Shown here: positions 42,216 through 52,043 of the stretch, one piece after another
Layout: every line of letters starts with the position of its first letter
Position numbering within the stretch: the first letter of the stretch is position 1
NCBI GenBank assembly: GCA_036012905.1
Contig: DASCQF010000139.1
Location: 1 to 64,000 of the forward strand
DNA: 64,000 nucleotides
Direction of reading: 5' to 3'
Origin: NP936 sp002726085
Lineage (GTDB): Bacteria > Acidobacteriota > Vicinamibacteria > Vicinamibacterales > UBA8438
The notes under the pieces: generated by a model
What the model was told of the DNA's origin: nothing
The model's input: the letters and a program-made list of their open reading frames with translations, nothing else
Databases searched by the model: none
Program-made: the position numbers and the translations under genes

Positions 42216-43373
42216 ATGATCGTCGGAGTTCCCACAGAGACATTTCCGGGCGAGCGTCGCGTCGCGACCATCCCGGCCGTCGTTCCGGCGCTGACCAAGG
42301 CCGGGCTCGATGTGCTCATCGAGCCCGGCGCGGGAGAATCGGCCGGATTCCTAGACGCCGCCTACACTGACAAGGGAGCTCGGATCGCCGCCGGTCGCGC
42401 GCGGCTGTTCGCCGACGCCGACGTCATCCTGCAGGTGCGGTCGCTTGGCGCCAATCCAGTCAACGGGCGCGACGACCTCGAACTGCTGAGACCGGATCAA
42501 ACCGTCATCGGCTTCTCCGAGCCGCTCGGTGAGCCCCAGGCGGCGCGCGACCTCGCTGCTCGGGGTGCGACCGCATTTTCGATGGAGCTCATTCCGCGAA
42601 TCACCCGAGCACAGAGCATGGATGCGATGTCGTCGATGGCGACCATCGCCGGCTACAAGGCGGTGCTGCTGGCGGCCGACACGCTGCCCCGCATGTTTCC
42701 GATGATGATGACGGCCGCAGGTACCATCACGCCGGCCCGCGTATTCGTCGTGGGCGCCGGCGTCGCCGGTCTTCAGGCGATCGCCAGCGCGCGCCGGCTT
42801 GGCGCCAAGGTCGAGGCCTACGACGTCAGACCCGCGGTCAAGGAGCAGGTCGAGAGCCTCGGCGCCGCTTTCGTCGACCTGCCGCTCGACACGGACGACT
42901 CGGAGGACAAGGGCGGCTACGCGAAGGCGCAGGACGAGGCGTTCTACGCCCGTCAACGCGAGATGATGGCCCGGGTGGTGGCTGCCAGCGATGTCGTCAT
43001 CACGACCGCGTTGATCCCAGGTCGGCCGGCCCCGATACTCGTGACCGACGAGATGGTGGCCGGCATGACGCCGGGCTCCGTTCTGGTCGATCTGGCCGCC
43101 GAGCGAGGTGGCAACGTGGAGCCGTCACGACCCGACGAGACGGTCGTCGCGCACGGGGTGACGGTCCTGGGCCCGACGAACCTACCGGCCACGGTGCCGT
43201 TCCACGCGAGCCAGATGTTCGCCAAGAACGTGTCGACCCTGCTTCTGCACCTTGTCGACGATGGGGCACTTCGGATCGATCTCGAGGACGAGATCACCCA
43301 GGGTACGCTGGTCTCGAAGGACGGAGACGTAGTACACCCCCGCGTGCGCGAGTTGCTCGACCCACCGGCTTGA
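42216..43373 (+). CDS. pntAA: NAD(P) transhydrogenase subunit alpha, part 1 (NAD-binding)
   Basis: 385 residues. Domain I of proton-translocating transhydrogenase, binding NAD(H). MIVGVPTETFPGERRVATIP is the family opening. RITRAQSMDAMSSMATIAGY, the Rossmann VFVVGAGVAGLQAIASARRLGA, and GGYAKAQDEAF followed by TTALIPGRPAPILV are diagnostic. As in many bacteria, alpha is split in two genes. ATG 42216 has a weak Shine-Dalgarno. Heads the three-gene pnt operon supplying NADPH from the proton gradient. Confidence 0.95.
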   Translation: MIVGVPTETFPGERRVATIPAVVPALTKAGLDVLIEPGAGESAGFLDAAYTDKGARIAAGRARLFADADVILQVRSLGANPVNGRDDLELLRPDQTVIGFSEPLGEPQAARDLAARGATAFSMELIPRITRAQSMDAMSSMATIAGYKAVLLAADTLPRMFPMMMTAAGTITPARVFVVGAGVAGLQAIASARRLGAKVEAYDVRPAVKEQVESLGAAFVDLPLDTDDSEDKGGYAKAQDEAFYARQREMMARVVAASDVVITTALIPGRPAPILVTDEMVAGMTPGSVLVDLAAERGGNVEPSRPDETVVAHGVTVLGPTNLPATVPFHASQMFAKNVSTLLLHLVDDGALRIDLEDEITQGTLVSKDGDVVHPRVRELLDPPA

Positions 43374-43382
43374 GGACACCGA

Positions 43383-43661
43383 ATGGACACGTTCCTGCCG
43401 CTGCTGACGATCTTCCTGCTCGCGGTCTTTGTCGGGTGGGAAATCATCACGAAGGTGCCGCCCCTGCTCCACACGCCGTTGATGTCCGGCAGCAACGCCA
43501 TCTCGGGCATCACGATCATCGGGGCGATTCTCTCGGTCGCCGTCGAGGGCCGCCTGGCCACGGTGCTCGGGTTCCTGGCGCTGGTGCTGGCTACGATCAA
43601 CGTGGTCGGCGGCTTCCTGGTCACCCATCGCATGTTGGGCATGTTCAAGAAGAAGGGCTAG
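43383..43661 (+). CDS. pntAB: NAD(P) transhydrogenase subunit alpha, part 2 (membrane)
   Basis: 92 residues. Three membrane helices; WEIITKVPPLLHTPLMSGSN and GITIIGAILSVA are the family signature. GAGGA lies before ATG 43383, 9 nt after the previous stop. Forms the proton channel with pntB. Confidence 0.95.
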   Translation: MDTFLPLLTIFLLAVFVGWEIITKVPPLLHTPLMSGSNAISGITIIGAILSVAVEGRLATVLGFLALVLATINVVGGFLVTHRMLGMFKKKG

Positions 43662-43723
43662 GGCGTGTGCACTGAGAAGGCAGGAGGGCTTCGCCGGCTT
43701 CGTTTCAAGATCAGGGTCACGTT

Positions 43724-45121
43724 GTGAGTTCTGTCTTCATCGACCTGACGTATCTGCTGGCGTCGGTCCTCTTCATTCGCGGGATCAAGGGGCTGACGCA
43801 CCCGCGGACCGCCGTCCGCGGCAACCTGCTGGGCGCGGCCGGGATGTTGCTGGCGGTCGTGGCAACGCTCGCTGACCGCCAGGTGCTCGGGGCCGGGGCA
43901 CAGGGCCTGGGACTGATGCTCGCCGGGGTCCTGATCGGGTCCGCCATCGGCGCCACCCTCGCCCTCAAGATCCAGCTGACAGCAATTCCCCAGATGGTGG
44001 CGTTGCTCAACGCGTTCGGGGGCGGCGCCTCGGCGCTCATCGCAGGCGCAGTGCTGGCCGAGACGCGCGACCCGACCATGCAGACCGCGGTGGCAACGGT
44101 TGCCTCTGGTATCATCGGGTCGGTCACCTTCTGGGGCAGTCTGGTCGCCTTCGACAAGCTGCAAGGGCTGCTGCTCCCGGACCACCCGGTACACTTCCCG
44201 GCGCAACAGGTGGTCAACGCCCTGCTCGGCCTCACGGCGCTGGGGCTGGGAGTCTGGGTCGTGAGTGATCCAGGCAATCTCACCGCGTTCGGTCTCCTTG
44301 TGGCAGTCGGCTCGTTGCTGGGGTTCCTGCTGACGATCCCGATCGGCGGCGCCGACATGCCTGTCGCGATCGCGTTGCTCAATTCTTACTCCGGACTTGC
44401 GGCGGCCTCGACCGGCTTTGTCCTGAACAACAACATCCTCATCATCACCGGCTCACTGGTCGGCGCCTCGGGGCTCATCCTCACCCGGATCATGTGCAAG
44501 GCGATGAACCGGTCGTTGATGAACGTGCTGATGGGCGCGATCGGGCCGGGCAGCGGCCCAACCGTCGGCGCCGACGAGGTCTACGCCGGTCGGGTCAAGA
44601 GCACCTCTCCCGAAGAGGTGGCGATGCTGTTCGACGGCGCGCGACGGGTCGTCATCGTCCCCGGGTACGGCATGGCCGTCGCCCAGGCGCAGCACCAGGT
44701 GCGGGACCTGGCCAACCTGCTGGAGTCGCAGGGCACCGAAGTGGAGTTCGCCATCCACCCGGTGGCGGGACGGATGCCGGGTCACATGAACGTACTGCTG
44801 GCCGAGGCGGACGTCGACTACGACAAGCTGCGAGAGATGGACGACATCAACCCCACATTCGAGCAGACCGATGTGACGCTCGTCATCGGCGCCAACGACA
44901 TTGTCAACCCGGTCGCCCGCACCGACCCCTCCAGCCCGATCGCCGGCATGCCGATTCTCGATGTCGACAAATCGCGCACCGTCGTCGTCGTCAAGCGCAG
45001 CCTGTCGCCCGGATTCGCCGGCATCCCGAACCCGCTGTTTGCCACCGACAACACGCTGATGCTATTCGCCGACGGGAAGAAGGCGGTCCTCGACCTCATC
45101 ACCGCCGTCAAAGAGGGATAG
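43724..45121 (+). CDS. pntB: NAD(P) transhydrogenase subunit beta
   Basis: 465 residues. About eight helices, then domain III binding NADP(H). LASVLFIRGIKGLTHPRTAV, the membrane IPIGGADMPVAIALLNSYSG, and the domain III VPGYGMAVAQAQHQVRDL, HPVAGRMPGHMNVLLAEADV and GANDIVNPVARTDPSSPIAG are diagnostic. GTG 43724 preceded by AGGGTCAC. The final KRSLSPGFAGIPNPLF is intact, so the enzyme looks complete. Confidence 0.96.
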   Translation: MSSVFIDLTYLLASVLFIRGIKGLTHPRTAVRGNLLGAAGMLLAVVATLADRQVLGAGAQGLGLMLAGVLIGSAIGATLALKIQLTAIPQMVALLNAFGGGASALIAGAVLAETRDPTMQTAVATVASGIIGSVTFWGSLVAFDKLQGLLLPDHPVHFPAQQVVNALLGLTALGLGVWVVSDPGNLTAFGLLVAVGSLLGFLLTIPIGGADMPVAIALLNSYSGLAAASTGFVLNNNILIITGSLVGASGLILTRIMCKAMNRSLMNVLMGAIGPGSGPTVGADEVYAGRVKSTSPEEVAMLFDGARRVVIVPGYGMAVAQAQHQVRDLANLLESQGTEVEFAIHPVAGRMPGHMNVLLAEADVDYDKLREMDDINPTFEQTDVTLVIGANDIVNPVARTDPSSPIAGMPILDVDKSRTVVVVKRSLSPGFAGIPNPLFATDNTLMLFADGKKAVLDLITAVKEG

Positions 45122-45135
45122 CCACTTCGGCGCGC

Positions 45136-45141
45136 TATAAT
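45136..45141 (+). promoter_or_regulatory. -10 box TATAAT
   Basis: Perfect TATAAT followed by CC, 59 nt before the ATG at 45200. No -35 match. Same context as 30750 and 36137. Confidence 0.5.
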
Positions 45142-45199
45142 CCGAAACTCGCACGCCACCGAGCTCAGCGCTCGCCCTGCCAGACGAGGAGTGTCGTTC

Positions 45200-48100
45200 A
45201 TGAGCCTCAGTCTTCCGCACGCCAGGCGGATCGCATGTGTCACCACGACCTGTTGTCTCGCCGGCTGGATTGCCCTCGACGCAGCCCGTGCTCGGCCACG
45301 GACGGCGACCCTGGCCATCACCGGCGCCTCGATCGTCGCTCGCGCAGGCGACGACGCGGCGCCGGGCACGATCGTCATCACGGACGGGACCATCACCGCG
45401 ATTGGCAGCGGTGTGACGGTCCCCCCGGGCGCGGATGTGCTCGACGCCGAAGGCATGATGGCGTATCCAGGTTTCCTCGATGGCGCCACCTCGATCGGCG
45501 CGGGCGGTGACGGGCGAAATCGGACATCCGGGTCGCCCCAGGACCTCGACCAGGATCTGACACGCGACGCGCTCGCCGCGACGCGCAGCGTGAACCGCAA
45601 AGGCATCTTTCCCGACTACGCCGTCGCCCAGAACCTGCGTGTCTCGAAGCGTGACGCCGACACCTGGCGCGCCGCTGGGTTCGCCGCGGCCCACTCGATG
45701 CCGACCAACGCGCTCATTGCCGGCACCAGCGCCGTGGCGCTCCTCCTCGACTCGGCCGATGCGGATGGCACGCGAGCCATCGTCAGCGCCAACACGATGC
45801 TCGCCGCCGGCTGGCGAGCGCCTGGCGATGATTACCCACGCAGCCTGATGGGATCGATCGCGCATTTGCGACAAACGTTCCTCGACGCGCAGCACTACGG
45901 CTCCGTCTGGGACATCTACCGCGAGACCAACGGCATTTCCCGCCGCCCGGGGTACGACTTCGCGCTCGAAGCGCTACAGCCGGTACTAGACGGGGAGCTC
46001 CCGATCCTTTTTTCGGCCGCCCGTCAGGACGAGATAGACCGTGCCTTGGGCCTGGCCAACGAGTTCGATCTCCGTCTTGTCGTGGATGGCGGACGGGAGG
46101 CGGTGCAGGCGGTCACCCGGCTACAGGCCGCCCGCGTGCCGGTCTTGCTCCGGGTCGACTTCCCTGTCGAGCCACGGCCCGACACGCCCACCCTCGAGCG
46201 GCTCGAGGCCCGCGCGAGGTCTATCGGGCGCCCGCTCACAGACGCCATGGTCCAGTCGGCTGTTAATGCCGACCGCGACATCCGTGTCGCCGAGCCAGTC
46301 GGGCGCTTCACTGAGCGCCACCGTCTCTGGCAGGAGCAAGTCGATGCGGCTGCAACCCTGGCTGCCTCGCCTCATCCATTCGCCATTACCACGCGTGGCC
46401 AGCGCAATGCCACCCAGTTCTTCGCCAACCTACGGCTGGCGATCGCGGCCGGGCTGTCGCACGATGCGGCCGTCGATGCTCTGACACTCGGACCAGCGGG
46501 CATCCTCGGGGTCGACCGGCAGCTCGGCTCGCTCGAAATCGGCAAGATTGGGAACGTCACGTTGCTCGACGGCCGTCTGGGAGAAGCGGATGCGCGTGTG
46601 CGATGGGTTGTCGTCGATGGCGTGCCCTACGAACAGACGCCTGCGGCGTCGAACCCATCGAACCAGGACGACCAATCCGCACCACCGGAGGAGGAGACGG
46701 CCGAGCCGGCGCCCTCCAGCGAGAACGGCTGGCCGGTGGAAACCGATGCCAGTCGCGTCCCGGCCACCCGCACCGGCGGCGATGTGCTGATACGGAATGC
46801 CACCGTCCTCACAATGGCCGATGCGGGTGTGCTCCCCGAGACCGACATCCTGGTGCGTGACACGGAGATCGTCGAGATCGGTCGCGACCTGGCTGCTCCG
46901 AGCGGGATCACCGTCGTCGATGCCGCCGGCGCCTGGGTGATGCCGGGCATCATCGACGACCATTCGCATATGGCGACCGACGGCGGCATCAACGAAGCAT
47001 CGTTGTCGATTACCGCCCAGGTCCGCATCGAGGACGTGCTGCGAGGCGACGACCTGACACTGTATCGGGCCGCCGCCGGCGGGGTGACGACCGCCAACGT
47101 GCTCCACGGCAGCGCCAACACCATCGGGGGACAGCGAGCCGTCATCCAGATGAAATACGGCGTCCCGGCCACCGAACTGCTGTTCGACGGTTACCCGCGT
47201 GGCATCAAGTTCGCTCTCGGCGAAAACGTCACGCGGCGACGGGACCGTTTTCCCAATACGCGCATGGGACAGGAGGCGGTGATTCGCCGCGCGCTGACCG
47301 AGGCACAGATCTACCAGGCGGGATGGGACGCCTACGACACGGAGGTTCAACGGGCCGACCGCCCTCTGGCGCCGCCCCGGCGGGATCTCCGGCTCGAAAC
47401 CTTGGCTGGCATCCTGAGCGGCGAGATCCTGGTTCACAGCCATGGATACAACGCCGATGAGCTGTTCATGCTGCTGCGGACACTCGAGGAGTTCGGTGTG
47501 CGGGAGCTCACGCTGGAGCACGCGCTCGAGGCCTACAAGATCGCCCCGGAAATCGTGGCGTTTGGCAACCGTGGCGCGTTCGTCTCGACCTTCGCCGACA
47601 ACTGGGCGTACAAGATCGAGGCTTACGACGCGATCCCGTACAACGTGGCGCTGATCACCGAGGCGGGTGGCCGCGCCATTATCAACTCAGATAGCGGCGA
47701 ACGGGTCCGGCGGCTCTATGTCGATGCCGCCAAGATGGTGCGCTTCGGCGGGCTGACCTACCGACAGGCGCTCGAGACGATCACCGTCAACCCGGCGATG
47801 GCGTTGCGAATCGACGACCGCGTCGGGTCGATCGAGGTTGGCAAACGGGCGGATCTCGCGTTGTTCAACGGACATCCATTGAACATTTACGCACGCGTCT
47901 TCATGACGCTGGTTGGCGGCGAGGTCGCCTTCGAGCGGTCCGGTGAGCGCGGCGGCCCCTTTCCGCTCGAGCCCAAGCGCCCTACGCCGTCCGGACCGGC
48001 ACCACAGGACGCCAACGACCGGTACGCGATTGCCAACGCCCAGATCCACCCGGTGTCCGGTCCGACCATTCCCAACGGCACGCTGGTGTTCGAGGACGGC

Positions 48101-49249
48101 CGTATCACGGCGGTTGGGTCCGACGTCGAGCCACCGCCCGGCGTGACGGTGGTCGACGCACAGGGCATGTCGGTCTATCCGGGATTGATCGATGGCGGCT
48201 CGACGCTGGGTCTCAACGAGATCGGCGGCGTGGCCGTGACCCAAGACTCGGCCGAGAGCGGTGTCATTCAACCGGACCTTCGGGCCGCCGTCGCGGTGAA
48301 ACCGGACTCCGAGCTCATTCCCGTAGCCCGGTTCACCGGGATCACCTCCGCCGTGTCGGCCCCGACCGGCGGTCTGGTCCCGGGGCAGGCGACGCTGATT
48401 CAGCTCGCCGGCTGGACACCCGACGAACTGGCCTACATCGACCGCCTCGCATTGCAGATCAACATCCCGAGCGGAGCCGGCGAGCTCGATATCGGAACCT
48501 TGCTGGGCCAGAGCCGAGACCCGGACGACGACGCCCCGACCGCCGACCAGCAGCTGGACCGGCTACGTGAGCTATTCGAGGAGGCCCGCGCTTACGCGGA
48601 CCAGCAGGACCAGGCGGCGCAGGCCGGCCAGCGTCTCTTGTCGTACGACCCGGCACTGGAGGCGCTTATCCCGTATGCTCGGCGGGACAAGCCGGTCATC
48701 TTGAACGCGAACTCCGCCGCGGCGATTCTCGTGGCGATCGACCTGGCCGCGGAGTTGGACGTGCGGGCGATTCTACGGGGTGGCCAGGAGGCCTGGCGGG
48801 TCGCCGACCAGATCGCCGACGCCGAGTTGCCCGTCTTGCTCAGTCCACTGACGCGGTCGCCCACCGACCCCTACGACTCATACGACTCGGTGTATGCGAG
48901 CCCGTTGCGGCTACACGAGGCCGGAGTCACGTTCGGCTTTCAGAGCAACAGCGGATCTGGCTCCCGCGAGCTACCATACCAGGCCGGCATGGCGGTCGCC
49001 TTCGGACTTCCGCCCGACGTCGCCCTGCGGTCGGTCACACTCAGCACTGCCGAAATCCTTGCAGTTGACGACCAGGTGGGCTCGCTCGAGGTGGGCAAAC
49101 GCGCCGACATCATCGTCACCGACGGCGACCCGCTCCAGGCCGTATCGAACGTCCGGTATATGTTCATCAACGGCAAGCCGGTTGACCTGAACGACAACCG
49201 GCACACGCGGCTGTATCGACAGTACCAGCAGCGCCTGAGCCAACCGTGA
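45200..49249 (+). CDS. Giant secreted protein with three amidohydrolase modules
   Basis: 1349 residues, about three times a single amidohydrolase. ATG 45200 has GAGGAG upstream; a GTG 9 nt earlier sits too close to it. A signal-like N-terminus precedes three modules, each opening with a beta-sandwich strand set and ending with SIEVGKRADL-type sequence. The middle module (about 530-930) has metal ligands: HSH at 588-590, HSH near 746-748, His774 and Asp831. Module 1 reads PGFLDGATSIG and module 3 PGLIDGGSTLG where the HxH should be, so both look inactive. An acidic Glu/Pro/Ser linker (about 490-525) separates modules 1 and 2. Substrate unknown; imidazolonepropionase/dipeptidase-like relatives. 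Confidence 0.9.
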   Translation: MSLSLPHARRIACVTTTCCLAGWIALDAARARPRTATLAITGASIVARAGDDAAPGTIVITDGTITAIGSGVTVPPGADVLDAEGMMAYPGFLDGATSIGAGGDGRNRTSGSPQDLDQDLTRDALAATRSVNRKGIFPDYAVAQNLRVSKRDADTWRAAGFAAAHSMPTNALIAGTSAVALLLDSADADGTRAIVSANTMLAAGWRAPGDDYPRSLMGSIAHLRQTFLDAQHYGSVWDIYRETNGISRRPGYDFALEALQPVLDGELPILFSAARQDEIDRALGLANEFDLRLVVDGGREAVQAVTRLQAARVPVLLRVDFPVEPRPDTPTLERLEARARSIGRPLTDAMVQSAVNADRDIRVAEPVGRFTERHRLWQEQVDAAATLAASPHPFAITTRGQRNATQFFANLRLAIAAGLSHDAAVDALTLGPAGILGVDRQLGSLEIGKIGNVTLLDGRLGEADARVRWVVVDGVPYEQTPAASNPSNQDDQSAPPEEETAEPAPSSENGWPVETDASRVPATRTGGDVLIRNATVLTMADAGVLPETDILVRDTEIVEIGRDLAAPSGITVVDAAGAWVMPGIIDDHSHMATDGGINEASLSITAQVRIEDVLRGDDLTLYRAAAGGVTTANVLHGSANTIGGQRAVIQMKYGVPATELLFDGYPRGIKFALGENVTRRRDRFPNTRMGQEAVIRRALTEAQIYQAGWDAYDTEVQRADRPLAPPRRDLRLETLAGILSGEILVHSHGYNADELFMLLRTLEEFGVRELTLEHALEAYKIAPEIVAFGNRGAFVSTFADNWAYKIEAYDAIPYNVALITEAGGRAIINSDSGERVRRLYVDAAKMVRFGGLTYRQALETITVNPAMALRIDDRVGSIEVGKRADLALFNGHPLNIYARVFMTLVGGEVAFERSGERGGPFPLEPKRPTPSGPAPQDANDRYAIANAQIHPVSGPTIPNGTLVFEDGRITAVGSDVEPPPGVTVVDAQGMSVYPGLIDGGSTLGLNEIGGVAVTQDSAESGVIQPDLRAAVAVKPDSELIPVARFTGITSAVSAPTGGLVPGQATLIQLAGWTPDELAYIDRLALQINIPSGAGELDIGTLLGQSRDPDDDAPTADQQLDRLRELFEEARAYADQQDQAAQAGQRLLSYDPALEALIPYARRDKPVILNANSAAAILVAIDLAAELDVRAILRGGQEAWRVADQIADAELPVLLSPLTRSPTDPYDSYDSVYASPLRLHEAGVTFGFQSNSGSGSRELPYQAGMAVAFGLPPDVALRSVTLSTAEILAVDDQVGSLEVGKRADIIVTDGDPLQAVSNVRYMFINGKPVDLNDNRHTRLYRQYQQRLSQP

Positions 49250-49295
49250 GCCTCTTCGACTACACCCAGGACAGGCCGGGACCCGAGGGCCTGAA

Positions 49296-50099
49296 TTGAC
49301 GGACGACGTCGTGAGACTGGCCGGAGTACGGCTGGTCAGAAACGACGCGACGATTCTCGACGGCATCAACTGGCGGGTGCGGCCCGGCGAGCGCTGGGTC
49401 GTGCTTGGCCCGAACGGCTCCGGCAAGACCTCCCTCTGTCAGATCGTCTCACTCTATGTGCACCCGTCGGCCGGGTCGGTCTCGGTGCTCGGCGGTGAGC
49501 TCGGTCACGTCGAGGTCCGGGCGCTGCGACTGCGGATCGGGGTCACCAGCGCCGCGCTTGCCGCGATGATGCAACCGAGGCTGACGGCGGAACAGATCGT
49601 CGTGGCCGGCAAACATGCCGCGCTCGCCCACTGGTGGAACGCCTACGACGAGGCCGACTGGCACCAAGCCCGCAGGAGCCTCGAGCGGGTTGGTTGTCTC
49701 GACCACGCGGGCCAGCGCTTCGACACTCTCTCGTCCGGGGAACGACAACGGGTCTTGCTGGCTCGGGCGTTGATGACCGACCCAGAACTGCTCGTGCTGG
49801 ACGAACCGACCGCCGGACTCGACTTGCCGGGTCGCGAGCAACTCGTGCAGACATTGTCCGGATTAGCGCAGGATCAAGCCGCGCCCGCCTTGATTGTCGT
49901 CACCCACCACGTCGACGAAATCCCGCCCGGGTTCACCCACGCAATGCTGCTCTCTTCAGGACAGGTCACGGCGGCAGGATCGATCGAGCGCGTGTTGACG
50001 GAGGATCGGCTGTCCCGATGCTTTGGCCTCGACCTAGCGGTCGAACGCCGTCACGGTCGCTGGCGTGCCTGGTCGACGAGTCTCGCCGAGCCCTTGTGA
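49296..50099 (+). CDS. ABC transporter ATP-binding protein (stand-alone)
   Basis: 267 residues. Walker A GPNGSGKT (38-45), signature LSSGERQRVLLARAL, Walker B LLVLDEPTAGLD and a switch His (VVTHHVDEIPPGF) are complete. The YlmA/ModF-like subfamily is suggested by VVLGPNGSGKTSLCQIVSLY. No permease gene is adjacent. TTG 49296 with GAGGG upstream is the likely start; a GTG at 49311 (RLAGVRL) is another. It follows the amidohydrolase by 46 nt. Confidence 0.88.
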   Translation: MTDDVVRLAGVRLVRNDATILDGINWRVRPGERWVVLGPNGSGKTSLCQIVSLYVHPSAGSVSVLGGELGHVEVRALRLRIGVTSAALAAMMQPRLTAEQIVVAGKHAALAHWWNAYDEADWHQARRSLERVGCLDHAGQRFDTLSSGERQRVLLARALMTDPELLVLDEPTAGLDLPGREQLVQTLSGLAQDQAAPALIVVTHHVDEIPPGFTHAMLLSSGQVTAAGSIERVLTEDRLSRCFGLDLAVERRHGRWRAWSTSLAEPL

Positions 50100-50372
50100 G
50101 GACAAACTAATCAGCCCGCTGCAACGGTCCCGGCCGCACCCGACCGGCGAATTACCGCGCTGGCTTTTCCTTGAGCCTTCGAAAGACGCAAGATTCACTA
50201 GGCTCACCGGGGTATCAGGGTGTGCCGGGAGACTGGTAGAATCCCGCGAGGGAGATTCAGATTGCTGAGTCGGTTGACTGCCCAGTGAGAGTCATTTGGC
50301 CTAGTCTTGGCTAAAGGGCCACCAGTGTTGCGACGAGCCCATGCCTGAGCGTGGAGGTGCGCCTGCACATAA
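50100..50372. other. Intergenic, nothing firm
   Basis: 273 bp between the ABC gene and the glycosyltransferase gene. GGTAGAATC near 50235 could be a -10. A GGAGGTG lies 15 nt before ATG 50373, too far for a normal ribosome site. No protein remnant recognised. Confidence 0.35.
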
Positions 50373-51098
50373 ATGGAACTCAGTGTCATCCTGCCCACCT
50401 ACAACGAGCGACCAAATGTCACAGAACTCGTCGAACGCATCTGCAAGGCGCTGCAGGATGTTGACCACGAAGTGATTTTCGTCGACGACCGCTCGCCGGA
50501 TGGGACCGCTCAGGCGGCGCAACAGACCGTGTTACACCACCCGCAGGTGCGGATCATCGAGCGTCAGCCTCCTCCGGGACTCACCGTGTCGATTCTAGAC
50601 GGCGTCAGAGAGGCGCGTGGTCGGTATGTCGCCTGGCTGGATGCTGATCTATCTCACCCTCCGGAGCTGCTGCCACAACTGCTTGCTCCGATTCGCGAGC
50701 ATCGTGCGGAGGTCGCCTGCGCGTCACGGTATGTCCCAGGTGGCCGTGACGTCCGCAGTTCTATCGCGACGCGCTGGGCAAGCCTCTTCATCAACAGGCT
50801 CGCGCAGTGGTTAGTCGACCGCCGAGTGGTGGACTACACCACCGGCTTTGTCTTGTCCCCTCGCCACGTGGTCCTGGAGCTGGGTCTGCGCGGCGATTAC
50901 GGCGAATACTGCATCGATTTGCTAGCGACAGCCGTCCGACGCGGCTACCGTGTACATGAAGTTCCGTACCGGAACGTCGAGCGGCAATACGGCACCTCGA
51001 AGACGGCTCCGAATCTAGTCAGCTTCGTGCGTCACGGTTGGCCCTACCTCACGACCATCGGCACTCTCGCAATGGGGCGTCGGCCAAGACGGCGCTGA
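50373..51098 (+). CDS. Family 2 glycosyltransferase, polyprenol-phosphate sugar synthase-like
   Basis: 241 residues. MELSVILPTYNERPNVTELV, IFVDDRSPDGT, LDADLSHPPELLPQLL and ASRYVPGG follow the dolichyl/polyprenyl-phosphate mannosyltransferase pattern (DxD = DAD). YRNVERQYGTSK near the C-terminus is also typical. It makes a lipid-linked sugar donor for envelope glycans. There is no C-terminal membrane anchor. Followed by a methyltransferase after 7 nt, so co-transcribed. Confidence 0.9.
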   Translation: MELSVILPTYNERPNVTELVERICKALQDVDHEVIFVDDRSPDGTAQAAQQTVLHHPQVRIIERQPPPGLTVSILDGVREARGRYVAWLDADLSHPPELLPQLLAPIREHRAEVACASRYVPGGRDVRSSIATRWASLFINRLAQWLVDRRVVDYTTGFVLSPRHVVLELGLRGDYGEYCIDLLATAVRRGYRVHEVPYRNVERQYGTSKTAPNLVSFVRHGWPYLTTIGTLAMGRRPRRR

Positions 51099-51105
51099 CC
51101 ACCAC

Positions 51106-51894
51106 ATGCTACGCGACCAATACGAGCAAATGGCCGAACTCCAGGACCACCATTGGTGGTTTGCGGCCAAGAGGCGGATCGTGGACACCCTCGTCCGGCA
51201 GTATGCGACACACGGGGGTGACCGGCGGCCAGCAGCCAACTGGGTGCTCGATGCCGGCTGTGGAACGGGATCCATGCTCCCAGTGCTGCGCCAGTGGGGC
51301 CACGTGATCGGAACGGATGTACACAGGCAGGGCCTACAATTCGTCAGCCATCGACCGGTGCTCGAAGCCGACGTCCTGCGCCTACCGTTCGCGGACCAAT
51401 CGTTCCAACTGGTCGGTTGCTTCGACGTGCTGTATCACCGTCGCGTTGTCGACGTCGAGGCCGTCCTTCGGGAGCTCCACCGCGTGTGTCGCCAACAGGG
51501 ACTGCTGGTGCTGACCGACTCCGCCGTGCCAGCCCTGCAAAGCTCGCACGATACTGCCCTGCACGGTGTTCGGCGCTTCCGGCTCGAGTCGTTGCAAGCG
51601 CATCTCGAAGGCGCTGGATTCCGAGTGGTCTACGGCTCGTATTTCCACACGCTGTTGTTCCCCATCGCAGCGATCGTGCGATTGACGAAGCGAGCGCTAG
51701 AGGGGACACCGGGCCAGCCTGTGTCGGGTAGCGACTTGCACGTCGCGCACCATTCGGATTTGCGTCCCACACCACGACTACTCAACAGTGTCCTCGGCAG
51801 CGTCTATAGAATCGAAGCCGCCCTCTTGCAACGCACCCGCCTGCCTATCGGGCTCAGCGTGGTCGTCATTGCCCGGCCGGCTGACGCCGACTGA
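51106..51894 (+). CDS. Class I SAM-dependent methyltransferase
   Basis: 262 residues. N-terminal MAELQDHHWWFAAKRRIV is typical of glycan-cluster methyltransferases. AdoMet site VLDAGCGTGSMLPVLRQWGH, acidic loop DVLRLPFADQSFQLV and SVVVIARPAD at the end. Target unknown; context suggests a sugar or lipid carrier. Confidence 0.88.
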   Translation: MLRDQYEQMAELQDHHWWFAAKRRIVDTLVRQYATHGGDRRPAANWVLDAGCGTGSMLPVLRQWGHVIGTDVHRQGLQFVSHRPVLEADVLRLPFADQSFQLVGCFDVLYHRRVVDVEAVLRELHRVCRQQGLLVLTDSAVPALQSSHDTALHGVRRFRLESLQAHLEGAGFRVVYGSYFHTLLFPIAAIVRLTKRALEGTPGQPVSGSDLHVAHHSDLRPTPRLLNSVLGSVYRIEAALLQRTRLPIGLSVVVIARPADAD

Positions 51895-51976
51895 ACGCTC
51901 ACGATGCCCACGCTGCTCTCGCGCCAGGCATGGCTGCGTGCAGCGCCGGAGACTGGCAAATGTGCTCCCCTTCAAG

Positions 51977-51985
51977 TGATACAAT
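51977..51985 (+). promoter_or_regulatory. Extended -10 promoter TGATACAAT
   Basis: TG-n-TACAAT, an extended -10, 59 nt before the cupin start at 52044. It would make the cupin and aminotransferase genes a separate unit. Confidence 0.45.
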
Positions 51986-52043
51986 GCCTACCTTGATCCG
52001 GTTTCGATCCTGACCGTGCGGCGCTGCTAACCATGAGGGATGG

